The notes under the pieces were generated by a model. It was given only the letters and a program-made list of their open reading frames with translations, was not told where the DNA came from and ran no database searches. From JALYXI01 sp963716685 (GTDB lineage: Bacteria; Acidobacteriota; Terriglobia; Bryobacterales; Bryobacteraceae), in the NCBI GenBank assembly GCA_963716685.1, contig CAVQTR010000003.1, positions 2,914,001-2,978,000 on the forward strand: DNA of 64,000 nt, written 5' to 3'. The translations under genes were made by a program, and so were the position numbers. Within the stretch, counting starts at the first letter, position 1. Each line of letters starts with the position of its first letter. Positions 44,337-51,063 of the stretch are shown one piece after another.

Positions 44337-45535
44337 CTTCCGTACGGCTTCGCCGCGGGTCCCATCGGTTCTGCTGGAATGGCGAATTCTGCGACCGGAT
44401 CGGGATGCGCTGGATCGAAGCGCGGAAGGCCGTCACGCAGATACTTCCCAAGCGGCAGACCGGCCTCGCGAATGCCTTCGACGATGCATTTGGCGAGTTC
44501 GTAACTGCCGTAATCGGAGTGGTGCGTGGTATCTTTACCAGCGAAAGCCCGGTGAGCTTCCACCGGTCCCAGCGCTTCGTAGAATGGCTTGCTCATAGCG
44601 TGTAAATCGATCAGGGCCACGCTTTCTTCCTTCGCCGCCTGCCGCACCGCTTCGGGATAATCGCCAAGGCTGTTCGTGATTTTGCCTTTCGCGTCGAACG
44701 TCAGCCGGTTCATCGACGTGATCAGCACCGGTGTCGCCCGGTGCTGCCTGGCCTCGGCGATCATTCGCTTCAGGCTGGCCTTGTACGTGGTGAAAGCGCC
44801 AACGCCTTCGCCGGTTTCCTTCTGATCGTTGTGTCCCATCTGGATGAAAATCCAGTCGCCGGGACGGATCGTGCTCATCACTTTGGCCCACCGGTTCTCG
44901 CCGAAGTAACTGTGCAGCGATTCGCCCGATTCGCCTTCATTGGCGATCCCAATCGTGGGCTGGAAGAAATCCGTCAGCATCTGGCCCCAGCTGTTGAACG
45001 GTTCGGAGACCTGGTCGGTGGAAGTCGAGTCGCCCACCAGGTAAAGCGTCGGCAAATCGTCCGCTTTCTTCAACTCGATCGAGCGCACCACCGGGTGCGT
45101 GTTGGTGAACTCCAGCGTGATCCGGTCGTCCCAGGCCCAGGCCTCGCCAGCCTTTTCGCGAGGCTTCAGGCGAACCTCGCCGCCGCCCGCAATCTGTGGC
45201 GTCCTTGTGTGGACGATGAAGGTACGTGTGACATACTGGCCCGGCTCGGTATGGACTTTCTCCACCATCACCCGCCGCAGTTCGGTTTTGATCGTCGTGG
45301 TTGTTTCAACATGCGGATCGCCGAGAGTCACCGTGACTCGATGGTTCCCTTCCTTCGCCACGCGGATTGAGAAGTAGAACGGCGACTTCGCCGGTGACGA
45401 GCCCGGCTCGAAACCGTAGCCCAGCTCCGACGTGTAGACCGTCGACGCCGGTATGGTGGTCAGGTCCAGCGTTTGCGCCTGCAGCACCGCCGCAATCATC
45501 GGCGCGCAAAGCAGCAGCCGGCGACTACTGATCAT
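44333..45535 (-). CDS. Secreted SGNH esterase, rhamnogalacturonan acetylesterase-like
   Basis: The ATG at 45535 starts a signal peptide (MISSRRLLLCAPMIAAVLQAQ); the product has 400 residues. After an N-terminal beta-sandwich (about 25-165), the SGNH hydrolase core shows GDSTS (nucleophile Ser), a block II Gly in GESGES, GHND and a C-terminal DTTHHSDYG with the Asp-His pair. This is the pattern of carbohydrate esterase family 12, which deacetylates pectic rhamnogalacturonan. The beta-sandwich is common in bacterial members. It is second in an operon with the cupin gene, whose stop overlaps this start by 11 bp. Confidence 0.85.
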   Translation of the reverse strand: MISSRRLLLCAPMIAAVLQAQTLDLTTIPASTVYTSELGYGFEPGSSPAKSPFYFSIRVAKEGNHRVTVTLGDPHVETTTTIKTELRRVMVEKVHTEPGQYVTRTFIVHTRTPQIAGGGEVRLKPREKAGEAWAWDDRITLEFTNTHPVVRSIELKKADDLPTLYLVGDSTSTDQVSEPFNSWGQMLTDFFQPTIGIANEGESGESLHSYFGENRWAKVMSTIRPGDWIFIQMGHNDQKETGEGVGAFTTYKASLKRMIAEARQHRATPVLITSMNRLTFDAKGKITNSLGDYPEAVRQAAKEESVALIDLHAMSKPFYEALGPVEAHRAFAGKDTTHHSDYGSYELAKCIVEGIREAGLPLGKYLRDGLPRFDPAHPDPVAEFAIPAEPMGPAAKPYGS

Positions 45536-45896
45536 GCGCGGCCAGAAAATCTTCGCGCTGCGGAGTAAAGCTGTCCACCAGACGCGCGGTCTTCGAAAGC
45601 AGATGGATCGAATGCGGAATGCCGCCTGGGACGGCAAACAGATCGCCCGCGGTCAGCCGGCTCGGTTCCTGCCCTTCGCTCAGGAACAGAATCTCGCCTT
45701 CCGCCACGTACGTGGTCTGCTCGTGCCGATGCGAGTGAAACGGATCCGGATCGCGCCACGGTCCTCCCTCGAAATCGATGACCACGGTCATCAGGCTCGG
45801 TGTGGTAATGATGTGGCGCGAAAGGCCGGCCCGCACCTGTTCGGCGGGCGTCCTTTCGCGATCAAGGACGGCAGTGGTAGTGTCGGCTTGGACCAT
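45525..45896 (-). CDS. Single-domain cupin protein
   Basis: About 123 residues from ATG 45896. A cupin_2 barrel: FHSHRHEQTTYVAEGEI holds the metal-ligand histidines and Glu, and AGDLFAVPGGIPHSI is the second conserved block. There is no signal peptide, so it is cytoplasmic. Small cupins act as isomerases, dioxygenases or binding proteins; next to a pectin-type esterase a sugar-related role is possible, such as uronate ketol-isomerisation, but this is only context. It precedes the esterase and overlaps it by 11 bp. Confidence 0.8.
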   Translation of the reverse strand: MVQADTTTAVLDRERTPAEQVRAGLSRHIITTPSLMTVVIDFEGGPWRDPDPFHSHRHEQTTYVAEGEILFLSEGQEPSRLTAGDLFAVPGGIPHSIHLLSKTARLVDSFTPQREDFLAAHDQ

Positions 45897-45911
45897 GCCT
45901 CCAGTTTCTCT

Positions 45912-45917
45912 TATGCT
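45912..45917 (+). promoter_or_regulatory. -10 box TATGCT before the small cytochrome
   Basis: TATGCT lies 6 nt before the ATG at 45924, with no ribosome site between. The spacing puts the transcript start at the start codon, as at 6759 and 60613. Confidence 0.45.
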
Positions 45918-45923
45918 GAAGCT

Positions 45924-46172
45924 ATGGGTGTGGCGATCGCGTTTCTTCTGCTGGCCGGCGCCTCGCAGCCGCCGCAGCCGCCGCCCGCAGGAGAGATTCT
46001 GCTCCGGCGCGCCTGCACCACGTGCCACCCGCTGGATGTCATCCACGCGCGCAGGCTTCCGCGCGAGGACTGGGGGCTTGAATTAAACAAAATGGCCGCC
46101 ATGGGCGCACAGATCCGCAACCGGAAAGCGCTGCTCGATTACCTCGCGTCCACCTACGGCAGCAAAGAATAA
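45924..46172 (+). CDS. Small secreted cytochrome-like haem protein
   Basis: The protein has 82 residues. Signal peptide MGVAIAFLLLAGASQ, a proline-rich linker, then a single CTTCH haem motif (RRACTTCHPLD) and a helical tail (REDWGLELNKMAAMGAQI) with Met residues that could be the axial ligand, ending in RKALLDYLASTYGSKE. This matches the small quinohemoprotein-associated or PQQ-type cytochrome tail found in Acidobacteriota. Periplasmic electron carrier; partner unknown. It sits alone on the plus strand between divergent and convergent minus-strand genes. Confidence 0.75.
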   Translation: MGVAIAFLLLAGASQPPQPPPAGEILLRRACTTCHPLDVIHARRLPREDWGLELNKMAAMGAQIRNRKALLDYLASTYGSKE

Positions 46173-46175
46173 CCG

Positions 46176-46823
46176 CTACGGCAGTTGCTCAATCCGGATA
46201 TTGCGGAATTCCACCCGCGAACCGTGGCCCAGAAAGCCAATGTGTCCGGATGTGCGGGCAAGGCCCGGATGCTTGTCCAGCACCTTCGGCTCACGCACCG
46301 TGTCCAGATTCGCGTCGAGGATGACGACGCCGTTCAGCCGCACGGTGATCTGGCGGCCGTTCGCCGTGATCTCTTCCTGATTCCATTCGCCCACGGGATT
46401 GCGGTATCCGGTGCGCGCCGGAATCACATCGTAAACCGAGCCGTGGAACTGCTCCGACCGGATCTTGCCTTTGTACATGTTGTCGCCGTCGTCGAGGATC
46501 TGAATCTCCATGCCCTTGTAAGCGGCGTCGCCCTCATACGGCGCGCGGATACCGATGCCGTTGTTCGCGCCCGGCGTAAGCAGGAACTCGAAGCGGAGCA
46601 CGAAGTTGGCGTATTCCTTCTCGGTAAACAGATTCCCGCCGCCATCTGCCGGGCAAACGATGCGGCCGTTCTCCACGACATAACCGGGTCCGTGGCCGCC
46701 CACGAGCTTCCAGCCTTTCAGAGTCTGGCCGTCGAACAAAGGCGTGAAGCCCGGTTCGGCGGCGCCGAGTGTACCGATGCAGGTTAAGGCGAGTATTGCG
46801 CAAAGCCGTTGCTGGGAGGCCAT
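46176..46823 (-). CDS. Secreted DUF1080 (3-keto-disaccharide hydrolase) protein
   Basis: The protein has 215 residues. Signal peptide (MASQQRLCAILALTCIGTLGAAE) and one concanavalin-like DUF1080 domain: FTPLFDGQTLKGW at its start, NFVLRFEFLLTPGANNGIGIR in the middle and GHIGFLGHGSRVEFRNIRI at the end. Characterised relatives hydrolyse 3-keto-glycosides; many bind or cleave glycans. TACAGT 8 nt before the ATG (46832-46837, minus strand) may be the -10 box of a leaderless transcript. Single gene, converging on the small cytochrome with 3 nt between. Confidence 0.88.
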   Translation of the reverse strand: MASQQRLCAILALTCIGTLGAAEPGFTPLFDGQTLKGWKLVGGHGPGYVVENGRIVCPADGGGNLFTEKEYANFVLRFEFLLTPGANNGIGIRAPYEGDAAYKGMEIQILDDGDNMYKGKIRSEQFHGSVYDVIPARTGYRNPVGEWNQEEITANGRQITVRLNGVVILDANLDTVREPKVLDKHPGLARTSGHIGFLGHGSRVEFRNIRIEQLP

Positions 46824-46844
46824 GAAGCAATACTGTAGCGCGAA

Positions 46845-47750
46845 TCAGGCGCGCCGGTTGAGTCTGGTCGCCAGCGTGATCGCGAGCCCGAGAGCGATCG
46901 CCGCTCCGGCCATCTGCCGCGGCAGCGGATCGGGAGGCGCCGGCGGGACAAACCGAATGCCGGTCTCATCGGTAACCGCCGGGTTCGGGATGTAGCGGCC
47001 ATGCTCGGGTGTCTCGAAGTTCTCCGCGAAGTGCTGCAGTTCCGCGCCCACCGAAGGCCCCGACATCGGCTGCCCGTGACCGCAGCCCACCGTAAACGGA
47101 TCGAGCTTCGCGACTGCGCGGACGGATTCGCGCGCCTGCGCCCAGTCATAGGTAAACGGCGCGGGCGGCTTGTTGATCTCGGGTTTCTGCATCGCGAGAG
47201 CGATCGGGGAATCCACGTCCACTGTGGTGAATGTGTCGCCCGCCAGCAGCACGCGTGTGCGTTCGTTCCAGTAAGCCACCTGCCCCGGCGCGTGGCCCGG
47301 CGTATGGATCCACTTCCAGTCCGCAAGGCCGGGAATCTGCCCGTCGGCTGGCAGTTCCTGCAGGTGCCGCCGCAGGTCGAACGGTTTGGTGGTGAAGAAG
47401 CGCGAAAGGAATGCCATTGCGCCGCCGACCGTGGGATCCTTCGGCGGGTAAGCCGACTTACCGGTCAGATACGGAAATTCCAGATGATGCGCGTAAACGG
47501 GCACACCCCACGAGTGCGCCAGGTCGTGCGCGGAGCCCGCGTGGTCCATGTGTCCGTGCGTCAGCAGAATGCATGAAGGCGCCACGCCGCGCCCATACCG
47601 TTCTTCCGCCGCGTCCTGAATGGTGTCCGCTTTGCCGGGAACGCCGGTGTCCACCAACACCCACGGCGCGCCGGGAGCTCCGATGAAATAGACATTCGCA
47701 ATCGTAATAGGAAGGCGGGCTACGCCGGGAGCAATTTCAGTAAGATTCAT
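46845..47750 (-). CDS. MBL-fold metallo-hydrolase with C-terminal membrane anchor
   Basis: The protein has 301 residues. The zinc-binding THGHMDHAG (about residues 65-73) marks the metallo-beta-lactamase superfamily, with further ligands in HTPGHAPGQ, LAGDTF and GCGHGQP. Near the C-terminus a hydrophobic helix (MAGAAIALGLAITLATRL) followed by basic residues looks like a tail anchor, with no N-terminal signal peptide, so the domain probably faces the cytoplasm. Family members include glyoxalase II-like thioesterases and lactonases; the substrate here is unknown. Confidence 0.85.
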   Translation of the reverse strand: MNLTEIAPGVARLPITIANVYFIGAPGAPWVLVDTGVPGKADTIQDAAEERYGRGVAPSCILLTHGHMDHAGSAHDLAHSWGVPVYAHHLEFPYLTGKSAYPPKDPTVGGAMAFLSRFFTTKPFDLRRHLQELPADGQIPGLADWKWIHTPGHAPGQVAYWNERTRVLLAGDTFTTVDVDSPIALAMQKPEINKPPAPFTYDWAQARESVRAVAKLDPFTVGCGHGQPMSGPSVGAELQHFAENFETPEHGRYIPNPAVTDETGIRFVPPAPPDPLPRQMAGAAIALGLAITLATRLNRRA

Positions 47751-47783
47751 ACCTGCCGCAATTGGAGCAGGATTGGGGCCGAA

Positions 47784-49013
47784 TCAGCGCTGGATCACCA
47801 GCGGCATCGGAACCGGCGCACCCGCCGCATTCACTGGCTTGATCATTCCGGCAGCACCGATCGGCGTGATGGTCATTCGGTCGGCATCGATTTCCACGAC
47901 GAGGAAATGCCGTTCCGCCGCCCAGCCCTCGATGTGTGCCGCCTTAAGTCTTCCCTGCACGTTGCCATGCCGCAGTTCCCCGCCCGCGCCGGTGATCACA
48001 TAACGAATGTTTCCGGTGGCCGCCGAGCGCTCGCTGAACTGAAAATTGTGTTCGTGTCCGCTAAAAACGACTTTCACACCCGATTGTTTGAAGAGCGGGA
48101 TAAACTGCTTCAGCGCATCATAGCTGGCGCCGTGATAAGGACCGGCATTGAACATTGGATGATGCCAGTAGGGAATATTCCACGGAGCCTGCGAGGCCGC
48201 GATCGCTTTGCGGAACCATGAAAATTCTTCGCCGCTTTCCGTGTAAACGGGATGAGGACGGCCCGATGCGGAGTTATCCGTACTGTCCAGGGAAAAGAAA
48301 CGCGCAAGATCGGCGTAAGCAAAGCTGTACCACCGCGCGGGCTGGTCATGGGGATAGAAGAAGTTGTCCAGATAAGCGTTCAGGTCGTCACGATTCTCAG
48401 TGCCATTGCCATCGTGATTACCCGGCGAAGGATAGAACGGAATTTCCCGCAGCAGCGCGCCATACGGACCAAAAAATTTTTCCTCCCAATCCGCATCGTT
48501 GTCACCCGAATGAATGGCCGTGAAACCAAGATTGAGATCGGCGTAGATATTGTCACCGGTGGTCAGGACGAACCGCACCACCTCGCCGCGCGAGGCGCGA
48601 GCCTGAAATTCTTTGGTCATTGCCGCCGCGATTTCCTTCTGTCCCGTAGTGCCCGTGCCGTAATCGCCCATTACAAAGAAGCACAGCGTAGTGGCGTGTT
48701 CCGGCCAGGTGCGCACGCCCCCACCGCCGATCTTCGCGCCATTGACCGAAACTTCATAAGGATAAGTTCGGTCCGGTTCCAGGCCGGTCACGAACGAATA
48801 ATTCTTCGTTGTGGTGACATGCTGTCCGGCAATGCTGATATCCGCGTTGCCCATCGAAATCGACGTGCGTCCGATGGTGTTCGGCCCTTTCGTGTTGCCC
48901 CACGCGATCAACACGGCGCGGCTCTCGATCTGACCTACATACACGTGGTTGGACTGGCCGCACAGGCCGCCCGGCAAAGCAATCAGTAAAGCCAGGATGA
49001 AGCGCACTCCCAC
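47784..49013 (-). CDS. Secreted purple acid phosphatase-like metallophosphoesterase
   Basis: The GTG at 49013 (or 49007) starts a signal peptide (VRFILALLIALPGGLCGQ), giving about 410 residues; the in-frame ATG at 49064 adds a charged stretch before it. An N-terminal fibronectin-like domain is followed by the metallophosphoesterase core with all five blocks: MGDYGTG, TTGDNIYA, SPGNHDG, YWHHPMF and FSGHEHNFQ. This is the purple acid phosphatase arrangement of a two-metal centre. It would hydrolyse phosphomonoesters outside the cytoplasm. Single gene, divergent from the glucosaminidase-like gene. Confidence 0.88.
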   Translation of the reverse strand: MGVRFILALLIALPGGLCGQSNHVYVGQIESRAVLIAWGNTKGPNTIGRTSISMGNADISIAGQHVTTTKNYSFVTGLEPDRTYPYEVSVNGAKIGGGGVRTWPEHATTLCFFVMGDYGTGTTGQKEIAAAMTKEFQARASRGEVVRFVLTTGDNIYADLNLGFTAIHSGDNDADWEEKFFGPYGALLREIPFYPSPGNHDGNGTENRDDLNAYLDNFFYPHDQPARWYSFAYADLARFFSLDSTDNSASGRPHPVYTESGEEFSWFRKAIAASQAPWNIPYWHHPMFNAGPYHGASYDALKQFIPLFKQSGVKVVFSGHEHNFQFSERSAATGNIRYVITGAGGELRHGNVQGRLKAAHIEGWAAERHFLVVEIDADRMTITPIGAAGMIKPVNAAGAPVPMPLVIQR

Positions 49014-49071
49014 CAGCTTACACTCTCGCTTAAGCCATTCGAAATCAGCGACTTGCAAGAACATTAAAACT

Positions 49072-49100
49072 GTTCATAATCGGCAGGCCGATGTTATACT
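49072..49100 (+). promoter_or_regulatory. Promoter with palindromic operator
   Basis: TATACT (49095-49100) is a good -10 box; the -35 region (GTTCAT, about 49072-49077) is weak. Between them lies a perfect palindrome, ATCGGC-AG-GCCGAT (49079-49092). A repressor or MerR-like activator bound there would control the glucosaminidase-like gene at 49184. The region is AT-rich and the predicted leader is about 77 nt. Confidence 0.45.
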
Positions 49101-49183
49101 CGGAGAATGGTTTTTTCATAACACGGTAGCCCCTTCCCCCTTTCCGGCAAGCGCCGAATCCTGCAGTTCGAAAGGTTTTCCGA

Positions 49184-49660
49184 GTGAAAAAATTTGTGCA
49201 AAAGGGCCTGATGATGATGGCTGGTCTTGTCAGCCTTCCTGCGGCCATCTCACACGCAGACAGTAAAACGGAAGTACATGAGTGTAAGTCGAGCGACGCA
49301 AGGTTTCTGCAACTCAAAAAATTTTTCCACGGACGAAAATGTCCGATTGAGCATCTGAGCGCGGCATTCATCCGCGAGGCCGATGTCCATCATCTGGACT
49401 GGCGCCTGTTACCGAGTCTTTCCATGGTGGAATCCGGCGGTGGCCGGTCTTTCCGAGGCAATAATGTCTTCGGCTGGAATAACGGGAACAGTAAGTTTGG
49501 TTCCGTGCGCGAAGGGATTCATTTCGTCGCCGGCAAACTGGCGAATTCTCGCTATTACCGCAACAAAACCGTGAGTGAGAAGCTGCAGGCCTACAATCCG
49601 AATGATGGTTATGCGGATTCCGTCCAGCTGGTGATGCGGCAGATCTCCCGCACCGACTAA
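49184..49660 (+). CDS. Glucosaminidase-like (lysozyme-fold) secreted protein
   Basis: A protein of 158 residues from GTG 49184, with a signal peptide (MKKFVQKGLMMMAGLVSLPAAISHA). The mature part resembles the Bax/FlgJ-type glucosaminidase domain: RLLPSLSMVESGGG with Glu83 as probable catalytic acid, NNVFGWNNG, and YNPNDGYADSV at the C-terminus. These cleave peptidoglycan glycan strands. Two cysteines (34 and 53) could form a disulphide. Base composition is more AT-rich than its neighbours, hinting at transfer. It is the only gene behind the palindrome-bearing promoter and converges on the DUF1501 gene with 1 nt between stops. Confidence 0.75.
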   Translation: MKKFVQKGLMMMAGLVSLPAAISHADSKTEVHECKSSDARFLQLKKFFHGRKCPIEHLSAAFIREADVHHLDWRLLPSLSMVESGGGRSFRGNNVFGWNNGNSKFGSVREGIHFVAGKLANSRYYRNKTVSEKLQAYNPNDGYADSVQLVMRQISRTD

Positions 49661-49661
49661 C

Positions 49662-51059
49662 TCAGGCGATAATTTCCCTCACCACTTCGCCGGCAACATC
49701 AGTCAACCGGAAATCGCGGCCGCTGTAGCGGTAAGTCAGTTTCGTGTGGTCGAAGCCAAGCAGGTGCAGTGCGGTCGCATGCAAATCATGCGGATGCACC
49801 GGCTTCTCCACCGCCTTAAATCCAAAATCGTCGGTGGCACCGTGAACCATTCCGCCTTTCACGCCGCCGCCGGCCAGCACCATGGAGAAGCCGTGGCTGT
49901 TGTGGTCGCGTCCGTTCTGTACTTTCACCAGACCGCTGACTTCCACCACCGGCGTGCGGCCAAACTCCCCGCCGATAATCACCAGCGTTTCCTTCAGGAG
50001 GCCTGAATCCTTCAGATCCTGCAGCAGCGCCGCGATGGGGCCGTCGGATTGGAGCGCGTGTTTGCGATGGATCAGAATGTCGTCATGGTTGTCCCACGGC
50101 TGGCCGTCGCCGTAGTACACCTGCACCATGCGCACGCCCTTTTCCACCAGCCGGCGCGCCATCAGACAACCGCGTCCGAAATTCCCGTCGCCATAGCGCG
50201 CGCGCGTGGCTTCGCTCTCTTTGGTGATGTCGAAGATCTCCGGTGCTTCGGTCTGCATTCGGTAGGCGATCTCGGCCGATTGAATGCTCGCTTCCAGCTG
50301 CGGGTCGTCCCCGTTGCGCTGAATGTCCAGCCGGTTCAGCCTGTTCAGCAGGTCCAGCTGGCGGCGCTGATCGGCCAGCGACAGATTCTTATTCCGGATG
50401 AACTGCACCAGCTGATCAGGCTTGTGCTCGTTGTTGGGGATGTACGTACCCTGATAGACCGCCGGGAGAAAACTGGAACTCCACAGCTGCGCTCCGATAA
50501 TCGGCGCGCCCGGACAAAGCACCACATACCCCGGCAGATTCTGATTCTCGGAACCCAGCCCGTACGTCACCCAGGAGCCCATCGAGGGACGCCCCGGCAT
50601 CTTGTCGCCGCAGTTCATCATGAGCAGCGAAGGCTCGTGATTGGGGCGGTCGGTGTACATGGAGCGAATGACGCATAGATCGTCGGCATGCGCGCCCAGC
50701 TTGGAAAAGATCTCGCTGAACTCGATCCCGCTCTGGCCGTACTTCTGAAACTTGAAAGGCGAGCGCAGCAGGTTGCCGGTCTTGCGCTCCGTCTTCAGAT
50801 TGCCCGCGGGCATGGGCTGGCCGCTGTACTTGTCCAGCATGGGCTTAGGGTCGAAGGTATCCACCTGCGACGGGCCGCCGTTCAGGAACAAAAAGATGAC
50901 GTGCTTCGCAGTAGCGGGGAACTGCGGCGCGCGCGGCGCGAGAGGATTGGCGGTGGCTTCCGCAACGCCCGGCGATTTCGCAGCGTTCAAAACCTGAGCA
51001 AGTCCGGCCATGCCGAAACCGGTGCCGACTGTACGGAGAAGTTCGCGTCTGGTGGTCAT
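49662..51059 (-). CDS. DUF1501 Tat-exported sulfatase-like protein
   Basis: The protein has 465 residues. N-terminal Tat-type motif (TTRRELLRTVGTGFGMAG), then a DUF1501 domain related to the alkaline phosphatase/sulfatase fold: HVIFLFLNGGPSQVDTFDPKP is the family opening, and GGEFGRTP, GRDHNSHGFSMVLAGGG and a terminal DLHATALHLLGFDH are typical. DUF1501 genes are nearly always paired with a PSD1/DUF1549-DUF1553 cytochrome gene, as here (4 nt apart), in Planctomycetes and Acidobacteriota. The pair is thought to act in polysaccharide degradation, but the reaction is not established. Confidence 0.9.
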   Translation of the reverse strand: MTTRRELLRTVGTGFGMAGLAQVLNAAKSPGVAEATANPLAPRAPQFPATAKHVIFLFLNGGPSQVDTFDPKPMLDKYSGQPMPAGNLKTERKTGNLLRSPFKFQKYGQSGIEFSEIFSKLGAHADDLCVIRSMYTDRPNHEPSLLMMNCGDKMPGRPSMGSWVTYGLGSENQNLPGYVVLCPGAPIIGAQLWSSSFLPAVYQGTYIPNNEHKPDQLVQFIRNKNLSLADQRRQLDLLNRLNRLDIQRNGDDPQLEASIQSAEIAYRMQTEAPEIFDITKESEATRARYGDGNFGRGCLMARRLVEKGVRMVQVYYGDGQPWDNHDDILIHRKHALQSDGPIAALLQDLKDSGLLKETLVIIGGEFGRTPVVEVSGLVKVQNGRDHNSHGFSMVLAGGGVKGGMVHGATDDFGFKAVEKPVHPHDLHATALHLLGFDHTKLTYRYSGRDFRLTDVAGEVVREIIA

Positions 51060-51063
51060 GGCT

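Noticed and set aside
49041..49183. Replication origin in the AT-rich gap near the skew change
   Set aside because: No DnaA-box cluster or origin-linked gene is present; the region is explained by a promoter with an operator palindrome.
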